DNA of 11,584 bases, from the NCBI GenBank assembly GCA_949948825.1, contig CATLIJ010000055.1, positions 1 to 11,584 of the forward strand, written 5' to 3'. Below are positions 1 to 6,564 of the stretch, piece by piece. A model generated the notes under the pieces. It made no database searches and had not been told where the DNA came from. It worked only from the letters and a program-made list of their open reading frames with translations. Source of the DNA: an uncultured Clostridiaceae bacterium (GTDB lineage Bacteria > Bacillota > Clostridia > Lachnospirales > Lachnospiraceae). Numbering within the stretch: position 1 is the stretch's first letter; every line of letters starts with the position of its first letter. A program made the position numbers and the translations under genes.

Positions 1-255
1 TTTGGTGTCCTTATATTGGTTAATGTCACAAGATACAAGAGAGGAAAAACCATCACTTGCATGAATAGCAGAGATATCGGAGGGAGAGGCAATTACTTTT
101 TCCTGTTCCAAAAGAGTAAGAAGATACACAGCTAAAGCTTCTTGTGCTGCTTCCATGGTTTCATTGATGGAACTGCCGCACGTGTTTTCAAGCGCAAATG
201 TTTTTCCTGTCCCGTGAACTGTAACAGGCGTTTTTATTAATGCCTGTTTAGACAA
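1..255 (-). CDS. HicB-family antitoxin, partial and probably degraded
   Basis: On the minus strand an open frame runs from a stop at 261-259 to the left edge, so the 3' end is missing. The visible 85 residues include a segment around ETMEAAQEALAVYLLTLL, then a Pro-Ser-Asp-Ile motif, then a stretch ending in LVSCDINQYKDTK. This order (helix, short linker with P-S-D-I, strand ending in D-x-x-x-Y) is that of the HicB antitoxin fold of type II toxin-antitoxin systems. HicB normally begins with a strand carrying an aromatic and PDLPGC-like motif; here that part is unrecognisable, and the only start after the upstream stop is a TTG at 255-253 without a clear ribosome binding site. I therefore suspect a decayed or 5'-truncated gene. 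No hicA is visible. The family call is moderately sure; whether it is functional is doubtful. Confidence 0.5.
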   Translation of the reverse strand, partial: MSKQALIKTPVTVHGTGKTFALENTCGSSINETMEAAQEALAVYLLTLLEQEKVIASPSDISAIHASDGFSSLVSCDINQYKDTK

Positions 256-263
256 AAATTATC

Positions 264-292
264 TTGACGAATCACATGTTTTTTATTATACT
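264..292 (+). promoter_or_regulatory. Predicted SigA-type promoter for the nickel operon leader
   Basis: TTGACG (264-269) and TATACT (287-292) are separated by exactly 17 bases, each with one mismatch to the TTGACA/TATAAT consensus. Transcription would start near 299. That leaves a leader of about 215 bases before the first gene, which contains the hairpin at 388-447. The promoter lies just outside the 5' end of the HicB-like fragment and points away from it. Confidence 0.65.
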
Positions 293-302
293 TTTTTTAT
301 TC

Positions 303-318
303 GAAAGCAGAAGCTTTC
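303..318 (+). other. Small hairpin near the predicted transcript 5' end
   Basis: GAAAGC (303-308) and GCTTTC (313-318) form a perfect 6-bp stem with an AGAA loop, only a few bases after the predicted transcription start. There is no T-run after it, so it is not a terminator. It could be the first helix of a structured leader or a 5' stabilising stem; no function can be assigned. Confidence 0.4.
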
Positions 319-387
319 AACCGATACAGAAGTGTCATAGTTTTTTATCAATAGAATAGAAAGTATTAAACTATACAGAAAAGCAAC

Positions 388-447
388 AGATACCAGGAAG
401 GTAATCTATATTCTTAAGGAATACAGGTTATTGTTCTGGTATTTTTT
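388..447 (+). terminator. Long hairpin with T6 tail: leader terminator or attenuator
   Basis: Bases 390-414 pair with 418-442 almost end to end. TACCAG (391-396) pairs with CTGGTA (436-441), the middle helix pairs GGTAATCT (400-407) with AGGTTATT (425-432) using some G-U pairs, and the tip pairs TATTC (409-413) with GAATA (419-423). Only two internal mismatches (399/433 and 408/424) interrupt it. Six T (442-447) follow directly. That is the form of an intrinsic terminator on the plus strand. It sits downstream of the promoter at 264-292 and upstream of the first gene, so it could abort transcription of the operon unless overridden. I recognise no known riboswitch class here, and I did not find NiCo-riboswitch sequence hallmarks. 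Confidence 0.6.
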
Positions 448-473
448 AAGTTCATTGAGAAGTGATATTAAGA

Positions 474-495
474 TTCTGCCAGAACTTGCCAGAAC
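474..495 (+). promoter_or_regulatory. Tandem 9-bp repeat and palindrome, possible operator
   Basis: TGCCAGAAC occurs at 477-485 and again at 487-495, a 10-bp period (one helical turn). The first copy overlaps a perfect palindrome TTCTG-C-CAGAA (474-484). Such face-of-the-helix repeats just upstream of a first gene are typical of regulator binding sites. The regulator is unknown, and the sequence is not the E. coli NikR GTATGA/TCATAC operator. Confidence 0.4.
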
Positions 496-504
496 GGTTA
501 CAAT
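476..504 (+). promoter_or_regulatory. Possible second promoter close to nikA
   Basis: TACAAT (499-504) is a good -10 box, and CTGCCA (476-481), 17 bases upstream, is a weak -35 (4 of 6). The -35 lies inside the palindrome and the first 9-bp repeat, so a protein bound there would block it. Transcripts would begin near 511, bypassing the hairpin at 388-447 and leaving a very short leader. Confidence 0.3.
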
Positions 505-516
505 AGACAAAAGCGG

Positions 517-2208
517 ATGGAAAGCGAGAAAAAGATGATATTAATGAGAATGAAGACAATCACTATGGTTATGACAGTAGCTTTGGTTTTGACAATAACC
601 GGGTGCAGCGGGCAGAAAAGCAGTCAGGCTGATACAAAGGAGACAGGGCAGGAAAATACAGGCGCTGCTTTACAGCCAGATGAATCAAATGGGATTCGGG
701 AGGAGGTGATTGTGGTGATGGGACCATCCTCCGAGCCAGAGGCAGGATTTGATCCGGCTTTTGGATGGGGGGCAGGGGAGCATGTTCATGAACCATTGAT
801 TCAAAGCACATTGACTGTGACAACAACTGATTTAAAGATTGGCTATGATCTGGCCACAGAAGTAAATGCCAGTGATAACGGGAGGACCTGGACTGTGAGG
901 CTTCGGGAAGGGGTAAGGTTTACAGATGGGGAAGAGCTCACTGCAGAGGATGTGGCATTTACTTATAATACTTTAAAAGACATCAGCTCAGTCAATGATT
1001 TTACCATGCTGGAAAGGGCAGAAGCTGTTGACCGATACACAGTGATATTCCACATGAACCGTCCTTATTCTATCTGGCCTTATACCATGGCAAATGTAGG
1101 GATTGTGCCAGAGCACGGATATGGGGAAAATTATGGTGAGAATCCCATTGGCTCCGGACGGTATATGCTGAAACAGTGGGATCGGGGGCAGCAGGTGATT
1201 CTGGAAGCCAATCCGGATTATTATGGGGAAAGTCCGAAGATGAAAAAGGTGACAATCCTTTTTATGGAGGAGGATGCAGCTTATGTAGCCATCCGTTCCG
1301 GCCAGGCAGATTTGGCTTATACTGCTGCAGCTTATGCAGAACAGGCCATTCCGGGATATGAGCTTTTGGCCTTTGAAAGCGTGGATAACCGGGGATTTAA
1401 TCTGCCCGCAGTTTTGTCCGGAGAGACAACAAAAGGGGGAATGGCAGCAGGAAATGATTTTACTGGGGACAGGGCAGTAAGGCGTGCCATTAATCTGGCC
1501 ATTGACCGGCAGGCCATGATTGAGCATGTGTTAAATGGATATGGCAGTCCTGCATACAGTGTGTGTGACAAAATGCCCTGGTACAATGAGGCTGCCCAGG
1601 TTCAGACCAATGTTTCGGAGGCAATCCGGCTGCTGGATGAGGCAGGATGGAAGCCAGGAGCAGACGGGGTGAGGGAAAAGAACGGAGTGCGGGGAGAATT
1701 TTCCCTCATGTATCCAGCAGGAGATTCGGTGCGTCAGGCATTGGCAGCAGAGACAGCCAATCAGTTAAGAGAGATTGGCATTGAGGTGAAAACAGAAGGA
1801 GTCAGCTGGGATACCGCTTACGACCGGGCCCATACAGAACCTTTGATGTGGGGGTGGGGAGCCCATACGCCCATGGAACTGTATAATATTTACCATACAG
1901 AGCAGGGGGAGAAATATGCAAGATATTCTCCTTATCACAATGAGACTGTGGACCAGTACATGGAAGAGGCTCTTGCGAGCAGCAATCTGGAGGAGTCCTA
2001 TGAGCTCTGGAAAAAGGCACAGTGGGACGGAAAAGAGGGAATCATTCAGGAAGGGGATATTCCCTGGATCTGGCTGGTGAATCTGGATCATTTGTATTGG
2101 GCAAGAGAAGGGCTTTTGGTGGCAGAGCAGAAGCTTCATCCTCATGGACATGGGTGGTCTGTGGTAAATAATATTGACCAGTGGACCTGGAAGGAGACAA
2201 CAGAATGA
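517..2208 (+). CDS. nikA: Nickel/peptide ABC transporter substrate-binding lipoprotein (NikA-like)
   Basis: This is the extracellular binding protein of a family 5 (DppA/OppA/NikA) ABC importer, anchored to the membrane as a lipoprotein. The N-terminus has a hydrophobic stretch (about residues 14-28) ending in the lipobox ITGC with Cys30. A linker rich in Ser, Gln and Glu follows, then a full family 5 body: the F-T-Y-N-T-L segment, NPIGSGRYML, and an EANPDYYGE motif. Histidines that could touch a metal or a metal chelate are H89-V-H91 and H541-x-H543-x-H545 near the C-terminus. Start choice is uncertain: ATGs at 517, 535, 544 and 550 are in frame with no strong ribosome binding site, and 550 would give the most typical lipoprotein signal peptide (MKTIT...). 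The adjacent nickel-cofactor genes favour nickel over peptides as substrate. The family is certain; the substrate is inferred from context. Confidence 0.85.
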   Translation: MESEKKMILMRMKTITMVMTVALVLTITGCSGQKSSQADTKETGQENTGAALQPDESNGIREEVIVVMGPSSEPEAGFDPAFGWGAGEHVHEPLIQSTLTVTTTDLKIGYDLATEVNASDNGRTWTVRLREGVRFTDGEELTAEDVAFTYNTLKDISSVNDFTMLERAEAVDRYTVIFHMNRPYSIWPYTMANVGIVPEHGYGENYGENPIGSGRYMLKQWDRGQQVILEANPDYYGESPKMKKVTILFMEEDAAYVAIRSGQADLAYTAAAYAEQAIPGYELLAFESVDNRGFNLPAVLSGETTKGGMAAGNDFTGDRAVRRAINLAIDRQAMIEHVLNGYGSPAYSVCDKMPWYNEAAQVQTNVSEAIRLLDEAGWKPGADGVREKNGVRGEFSLMYPAGDSVRQALAAETANQLREIGIEVKTEGVSWDTAYDRAHTEPLMWGWGAHTPMELYNIYHTEQGEKYARYSPYHNETVDQYMEEALASSNLEESYELWKKAQWDGKEGIIQEGDIPWIWLVNLDHLYWAREGLLVAEQKLHPHGHGWSVVNNIDQWTWKETTE

Positions 2209-3221
2209 GAGGCTGTTCACACAGAGGGCTGGGGCGTTTTTTGGCAGGGAAATGTGTAAGGATGGCAGTTCTGGTACTTTTGGTCAGTTTTTCGGCTTTT
2301 ATGCTGGTATCCTTGTCTCCGGTGGACCCTCTTACAGCCAATGTAGGCCAGACCGCTTTGGGAAGTATGAGCCCGGAACAGATTGCAAGGCTTGAAGCTT
2401 ACTGGGGAGTGGGAACGCCGCCCATAAGAAGGTTTATTTCCTGGGCCGGGGATTTTTTCCGGGGAGAGATGGGAACCTCTCTTCTCTACCGGAGACCAGT
2501 GGCCTTGGTGATTCAGGAAAGACTGGCAAATTCCCTTGGATTGATGGCTGCAGCATGGCTGATTTCCGGAGGTTTGGGATTTGGGCTGGGTATTTGGGCC
2601 GGGGCAAAAAAGGGCGGCATGGCGGACCGGATTTTGTGCTTTTATGGGCTTATCATGGCAAGCACACCCGGGTTCTGGCTGGCTCTGATGCTCTTGATGA
2701 TATTTGCAGTCAGGCTTCAGTGGCTGCCAGTGGGGTTTGGCGTTCCTGTTGGAGTGGAGGCCGAAGCAGTAACCTTAGCTGACCGGTTCCGCCATGCCAT
2801 TTTGCCGGCAGCTGCCTTATCTTTAACAAGCATATCCAGCATTATGCTTCATACACGGGAAAAGATGATTCAGGTGATGGAAAGCGATTATGTGCTGTAT
2901 GCCCGTGCAAGGGGAGAGAGCTTTCGGCGGATTGTGTGGCGGCATGGGCTTCCCAATGTGATGCTGCCAGCCCTGACCCTGCAGTTCGGCGCAGTCAGTG
3001 AAATCTTTGGAGGCTCTGTTTTAGTGGAGCAGGTGTTTTCCTATCCTGGATTAGGGCAGGCGGCAGTGACAGCCGGATTGGGGGGAGATGTGCCGCTGCT
3101 GCTTGGGATTACAGTGATCAGCGCATGGATCGTATTTGGAGGCAATATGACAGCAGATCTTTTATGTGCAGCTATAGATCCCAGGCTGAGGCAGGCACAA
3201 AGGAAAGGACAAACATCATGA
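2205..3221 (+). CDS. nikB: Nickel ABC transporter permease (NikB-like)
   Basis: This is the first of two integral membrane subunits of the importer, a DppB/NikB-type permease of 338 residues. It has an N-terminal membrane helix after a short basic tail, a large external loop, then several hydrophobic segments. The cytoplasmic coupling loop (about residues 228-250) has the family pattern SDYVLYARARGE...WRHGLPN, which docks onto the ATPases, and a GGSVLVEQVFSYPGLG motif follows. The ATG at 2205 is chosen because it forms an ATGA overlap with the stop of the preceding gene and has AAGGAGA at 2191-2197. The upstream in-frame GTG at 2181 lacks such support. Translational coupling to its neighbours indicates one complex. 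Assignment to nickel rests on context. Confidence 0.85.
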   Translation: MRGCSHRGLGRFLAGKCVRMAVLVLLVSFSAFMLVSLSPVDPLTANVGQTALGSMSPEQIARLEAYWGVGTPPIRRFISWAGDFFRGEMGTSLLYRRPVALVIQERLANSLGLMAAAWLISGGLGFGLGIWAGAKKGGMADRILCFYGLIMASTPGFWLALMLLMIFAVRLQWLPVGFGVPVGVEAEAVTLADRFRHAILPAAALSLTSISSIMLHTREKMIQVMESDYVLYARARGESFRRIVWRHGLPNVMLPALTLQFGAVSEIFGGSVLVEQVFSYPGLGQAAVTAGLGGDVPLLLGITVISAWIVFGGNMTADLLCAAIDPRLRQAQRKGQTS

Positions 3222-4051
3222 TCAGACAGAAGAAAGGCTGGAATCAGAGACTTTTTCTCCTTTGCTGTGCGGGAATCTTTATTGCGGCGCTTCTCGGGAT
3301 TACGGCAGCAGGGGCAATGTGGGAAGAAAAAGCTCTTCAGACCGATTTTTCCAGAAAGAATATGGCTCCTTGTATCCAATATCCTTTTGGAACAGACTGG
3401 ATGGGACGGGATATGTTTATACGGACCATCACCGGACTTTCTTTAAGCATCCGCCTTGGCCTTTTTACGGCTGTAATCAGTGCAGGAATCGGAGCAGTGA
3501 TTGGGGTGTCGGCAATTATGGGAAAATGGGTGGATGGTGTGATGGGATGTATGATTGATTTGGTTATGGGCATTCCCCATATGTTATTGCTGATTTTGAT
3601 TTCATTTGCAGTGGGAAGAGGCTTTTGGGGGGTGGCTGTGGGAATCTCTCTGACTCATTGGACTTCTCTGGCAAGGCTTTTGCGGGCAGAGGCCCTGCAG
3701 CTGAAGGAAAGCCCTTATGTGGCGATTGCCAGAAAGCTGGGGAAAGGGTGGGGCTATATAGCAGGAAAACACATGGCACCTCATTTGCTGCCTCAGCTGC
3801 TGGTAGGCACAGTTCTTTTGTTTCCCCATGCAATTCTGCATGAGGCTGGAATTACATTTTTAGGTTTTGGACTTTCCCCGGAACAGCCTGCAATCGGTGT
3901 GATTTTATCAGAAAGTATGGGACATCTGATGATGGGGCGCTGGTGGCTGGCCCTGTTTCCAGGAGCGCTTCTGGCAGCAGTGGTGATGATGTTTCATGTG
4001 ATTGGAAATACAGTGGCAGGTGTGCTGAATCCAAAGCAGGCGCATAGCTGA
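3218..4051 (+). CDS. nikC: Nickel ABC transporter permease (NikC-like)
   Basis: This is the second membrane subunit, a DppC/NikC-type permease of 277 residues. An N-terminal helix (about residues 12-32) is followed by the family motif YPFGTDWMGRDMF, which is typical of DppC-like proteins (usually HxLGTDxxGRD). Further hydrophobic segments follow, with a coupling loop (about 164-186) around YVAIARKLGKGWGYIAGKHMAPH and a C-terminal GFGLSPEQPAIG segment. The start at 3218 makes an ATGA overlap with nikB and has AGGAAAGGA at 3201-3209. The longer frame back to 3125 would overlap nikB by almost 100 bases and gives an unrelated N-terminus. The gene is followed by a 102-bp gap, the first break in the otherwise overlapping nik genes. 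Confidence 0.85.
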   Translation: MIRQKKGWNQRLFLLCCAGIFIAALLGITAAGAMWEEKALQTDFSRKNMAPCIQYPFGTDWMGRDMFIRTITGLSLSIRLGLFTAVISAGIGAVIGVSAIMGKWVDGVMGCMIDLVMGIPHMLLLILISFAVGRGFWGVAVGISLTHWTSLARLLRAEALQLKESPYVAIARKLGKGWGYIAGKHMAPHLLPQLLVGTVLLFPHAILHEAGITFLGFGLSPEQPAIGVILSESMGHLMMGRWWLALFPGALLAAVVMMFHVIGNTVAGVLNPKQAHS

Positions 4052-4106
4052 GACAGGGAGCGCTGATTACTCAAAAGAATGAGTGGGTGCACAAGAGAAC
4101 AAGAAA

Positions 4107-4122
4107 CAGCAGGCAATCCGGG
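4107..4122 (+). repeat. 16-bp direct repeat, copy 1 (nikC-nikD gap)
   Basis: The 16 bases CAGCAGGCAATCCGGG occur here in the nikC-nikD gap and again at 4244-4259 inside nikD, where they encode part of QQAIRD. The offset is 137 bases. The copy in the gap also reads QQAIRG in an open frame, so the gap may derive from a partial duplication of the start of nikD. No clear promoter or terminator is visible in the gap. Confidence 0.5.
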
Positions 4123-4153
4123 GGTCAGGGGCAGAAAAGAGGATTATTAAGCT

Positions 4154-5089
4154 ATGGAACAGAAAGAAAAGACGCCTTTGCTTGCAGTCCGTCATTTATC
4201 CATATCATTTACCCAATATAAGAGATGGTGGAGGCGGGAGGAGCAGCAGGCAATCCGGGATTTGAGTCTGGAGGTGGGGGCAGGGGAGATGGTGGCTGTG
4301 GTTGGTTCCAGCGGTTCGGGAAAAAGTCTCCTGGCCCATGGAGTCATGGGGCTTTTGCCGTATAATGCTTCCTGGGAGGGAGATATTTTTTATAAAGGGG
4401 AGCCTTTGACAGAGGAACGGCTGAAAAAGCTTCGGGGCAGGGAGATCGTTCTGGTGCCACAGGGCGCCTCCTATCTGAATCCTTTGATGACCACAGGCGA
4501 GCAGGTACGTCAGGGAGCCAGAGACAGGGAAAGCCGCAGGCAATGCCGGGAAGCTTTGGAACGGTATGGGTTGGGGGAAGAAACAGAATCTCTTTATCCG
4601 TTTCAGCTTTCCGGGGGAATGGCCCGCCGGGTAATGATTGCAGCAGCAGTGCAGAGAAAGCCCTGTCTGGTGATTGCAGATGAGCCTACGCCAGGACTTC
4701 ACCTGGAGGCTGCGAAAAGGGTGCTGTCCCATTTCCGTGAGATGGCAGAAGAAGGGGCAGGGGTTCTTCTGATTACCCATGATCTGGAGCTGGCTCTTCT
4801 CACGGCAGACCGGATTGTTGTCTTTTATGCAGGGACAAATCTGGAGGAGGCATGGGCCGGAGATTTTACCCAGGAGGAGCAGCTGCGCCATCCGTACACA
4901 AGGGCATTGTTTCGCGGGATGCCAAAAAATGGATTTCAGGCTGCGGCAGGGGCGCAGCCTTACGGAGACAATTTGCCGGAAGGGTGTGTCTATGAACCAA
5001 GATGTCCCTGGCGGCAGGAACAGTGCAGGCAGCCGGTTCCTTACCGGCAGCTGCGAGGCGGCCGGGTAAGATGCTGGAGGGATATATGA
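4154..5089 (+). CDS. nikD: Nickel ABC transporter ATP-binding protein (NikD-like)
   Basis: This is the first of two cytoplasmic ATPases powering the importer, 311 residues. It has Walker A GSSGSGKS (51-58), the Q-loop Gln103, signature LSGGM (152-156), Walker B LVIADE (172-177) and the H-loop His209. The C-terminal tail carries the Cys-rich oligopeptide/nickel ATPase extension (GCVYEPRCPW...C...C, about 270-308), which in some relatives binds an iron-sulfur cluster. An oddity is the D-loop, normally ALD, which reads GLH with His183 where Asp is expected. An insert of basic and tryptophan residues (YKRWWRREEQQ, 22-32) lies in the early beta strands. The start at 4154 has AGAGGA about 10 bases upstream. 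Its stop overlaps the next ATPase. Confidence 0.85.
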   Translation: MEQKEKTPLLAVRHLSISFTQYKRWWRREEQQAIRDLSLEVGAGEMVAVVGSSGSGKSLLAHGVMGLLPYNASWEGDIFYKGEPLTEERLKKLRGREIVLVPQGASYLNPLMTTGEQVRQGARDRESRRQCREALERYGLGEETESLYPFQLSGGMARRVMIAAAVQRKPCLVIADEPTPGLHLEAAKRVLSHFREMAEEGAGVLLITHDLELALLTADRIVVFYAGTNLEEAWAGDFTQEEQLRHPYTRALFRGMPKNGFQAAAGAQPYGDNLPEGCVYEPRCPWRQEQCRQPVPYRQLRGGRVRCWRDI

Positions 5090-5685
5090 GACTGGAAGCA
5101 AACAATATTTCTTTTCAATATAGCAGAGATGGACGGAAAATATTAAACAACATAAGCTTTCATCTGGACAGCGGGGAACGGCTGGGACTGATGGCTCCCA
5201 GTGGTTTTGGCAAAACTACTTTTTGTAAGATTCTGGCTGGATATGAAAAACCAGATGAGGGGCAGGTGCTGATGGATGGAAAACCCATTGCCAGTTATAA
5301 GGGATATTGTCCAATCCAAATGATTTGGCAGCATCCGGAGCTGTCCGTAAATCCACGGCTGAAAATGAGTGAGGTTTTAAAGGAAGGCAGGAGGGTAGAG
5401 CAGCGGGTGCTGGACGGGCTGGGTATTGAAAAGGACTGGCTGAGACGGTATCCGGGAGAACTGTCCGGCGGGGAATTGCAGCGGTTTTGCATTGCGCGAG
5501 TTTTGGGAGAGGGAACCCGGTTCTTGCTGGCAGATGAAATCAGCGCCATGCTGGATTTGATTACCCAAAGCCAGATTTGGGGATTTTTGCTGGAGGAAGT
5601 AAAGAGGAGAAACCTTGGGCTTTTGGCAGTAAGCCATTCGAAGGAGCTTTTAGAGCGGATCTGCAGCCGCATGATTTATTTGTAA
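5086..5685 (+). CDS. nikE: Nickel ABC transporter ATP-binding protein (NikE-like), short form
   Basis: This is the second ATPase of the importer, only 199 residues, so it is little more than the bare nucleotide-binding domain and lacks the C-terminal extension of the longer E. coli NikE/DppF type. Walker A is APSGFGKT (37-44), with Ala in place of the usual first Gly. The Q-loop is Gln82, the signature LSGGE (126-130), Walker B FLLADE (146-151) with a normal SAMLD D-loop, and the H-loop His184. With NikD it would form a heterodimer in which the two sites may differ in activity. The ATG at 5086 overlaps the nikD stop (ATGA) and has GGAGGG at 5076-5081. The longer frame back to 5002 would lie inside nikD and is rejected. 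Confidence 0.85.
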   Translation: MRLEANNISFQYSRDGRKILNNISFHLDSGERLGLMAPSGFGKTTFCKILAGYEKPDEGQVLMDGKPIASYKGYCPIQMIWQHPELSVNPRLKMSEVLKEGRRVEQRVLDGLGIEKDWLRRYPGELSGGELQRFCIARVLGEGTRFLLADEISAMLDLITQSQIWGFLLEEVKRRNLGLLAVSHSKELLERICSRMIYL

Positions 5686-5700
5686 CAATTCAGACGGCAG

Positions 5701-5762
5701 GGGAACGGACATGAATTTTGGGCGTCAGGCTTGCTTGTAAAACAAAATTCATGCCTGTTTCC
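5701..5762 (+). repeat. Long inverted repeat between nikE and larB
   Basis: CATGAATTTTG (5710-5720) and CAAAATTCATG (5743-5753) are perfect inverted copies. The stem continues outward to 5701/5762 with one A-C mismatch and two G-U pairs, giving about 20 bp with a 22-base loop. No T-run follows, so it is not a normal terminator. It could be an mRNA processing or stabilising hairpin, a small repeat element of the genome, or part of a switch: CAAAATT (5743-5749) could also pair with AATTTTG (5799-5805), which sits right before the larB ribosome binding site. Confidence 0.6.
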
Positions 5763-5807
5763 ACATCAGATGGAAATTTGCAGGAAAGGACTGGAATAAA
5801 TTTTGTC

Positions 5808-5813
5808 AGGAGG
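5808..5813 (+). promoter_or_regulatory. larB: Ribosome binding site that fixes the larB start
   Basis: A perfect AGGAGG lies 6 bases before the ATG at 5820. It decides between that start and the open frame that extends back to 5718 through the intergenic hairpin. Confidence 0.8.
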
Positions 5814-5819
5814 AAATGT

Positions 5820-6563
5820 ATGGATGTGGGTGATTTGCTGCGTCAGGTAAAATCCGGCAGTATGGAGATTGAGGAGGCAGAGAGAATTTTGGAAAATCTG
5901 CCTTATGAAGATTTGGGTTATGCAAAACTGGATTTTCACCGGAAGCTTCGGACCGGGTTTGGTGAGACTGTGTATTGTCAGGGAAAGCCGGATGAGTATT
6001 TGGCAGAAATTTATAAGCGGTTGTATGAGAGAGACGGGGAAGTTCTTGGGACCCGCGCCTCTGCTTCCCAGTATGAGCTGGTGAAAAGCCAGATGCCTCA
6101 GGTTGTTTACGACCCGGTTTCCCGAATCCTGAAAATAGAACCAGAGGGCAAGGAGCGGGTGGGAAATGTGGCAATCTGTACAGGAGGAACAGCTGATATT
6201 CCAGTGGCAGAGGAGGCGGCTCAGACCGCAGAATATTTTGGATGCAGAGTAGAGCGGATTTATGATGTGGGAGTGGCAGGGATTCACCGGCTATTATCAA
6301 AAAGGGACCTGCTTATGGCTGCTAATTGCATTGTGGCAGTGGCAGGCATGGAGGGCGCCCTGGGAACAGTCATAGCAGGTTTGGTGGAATGTCCGGTGAT
6401 TGCGGTTCCTACTTCCGTAGGGTACGGAGCATCTTTTCATGGATTATCCGCTCTTTTGACGATGATTAATTCTTGTGCAAACGGAATTTCTGTGGTAAAT
6501 ATAGATAATGGATACGGAGCCGGATATCTGGCAACGCAAATAAACAGACTGGCGGTGAGATAA
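5820..6563 (+). CDS. larB: LarB, nickel-pincer cofactor carboxylase/hydrolase
   Basis: LarB does the first step of nickel-pincer nucleotide synthesis. In the cytoplasm it carboxylates the pyridinium ring of nicotinic acid adenine dinucleotide at C5 and hydrolyses the phosphoanhydride, releasing AMP and the biscarboxylic acid mononucleotide. The 247-residue length matches the Lactobacillus plantarum protein. The N-terminal half is variable. The C-terminal half is a PurE/AIR-carboxylase-like domain with the near-invariant runs CTGGTADIPVAEEAAQTAE and YDVGVAGIHRLL, then AVAGMEGALGTV, PTSVGYGASFHG and NSCANG...VNIDNGYGAGY. Cys219 in NSCANG is the likely counterpart of the catalytic Cys221 of the L. 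plantarum enzyme (alignment by eye). It is one base from larC and probably read through from the nik genes, since I see no convincing promoter in the 134-bp gap. Confidence 0.93.
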   Translation: MDVGDLLRQVKSGSMEIEEAERILENLPYEDLGYAKLDFHRKLRTGFGETVYCQGKPDEYLAEIYKRLYERDGEVLGTRASASQYELVKSQMPQVVYDPVSRILKIEPEGKERVGNVAICTGGTADIPVAEEAAQTAEYFGCRVERIYDVGVAGIHRLLSKRDLLMAANCIVAVAGMEGALGTVIAGLVECPVIAVPTSVGYGASFHGLSALLTMINSCANGISVVNIDNGYGAGYLATQINRLAVR

Positions 6564-6564
6564 T

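Noticed and set aside
462..506. 14-codon GTG-initiated leader peptide frame
   Set aside because: No convincing ribosome binding site and no regulatory codon run; such short frames arise by chance.
300..516. NiCo or cobalamin riboswitch in the leader
   Set aside because: I did not find the conserved sequence blocks of either class; only the hairpin and T-run can be supported.
988..1527. Long minus-strand open frame of 179 codons inside nikA
   Set aside because: It is antisense to a clear family 5 binding protein, has no ribosome binding site and its translation looks like no protein family (Cys-, His- and Ile-rich shadow).
4083..4265. Small plus-strand open frame in the nikC-nikD gap
   Set aside because: It overlaps the nikD start out of frame and lacks a good ribosome site; only its QQAIR echo of nikD is of interest, reported as a repeat.
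4205..5101. 298-codon minus-strand open frame opposite nikD
   Set aside because: Complementary shadow of a well-supported ABC ATPase; composition is Pro/Cys/His-rich and low in family-like motifs.
5718..5819. N-terminal extension of LarB through the intergenic hairpin
   Set aside because: The extra 34 residues match nothing in LarB, start inside the hairpin, and a perfect AGGAGG precedes the ATG at 5820.
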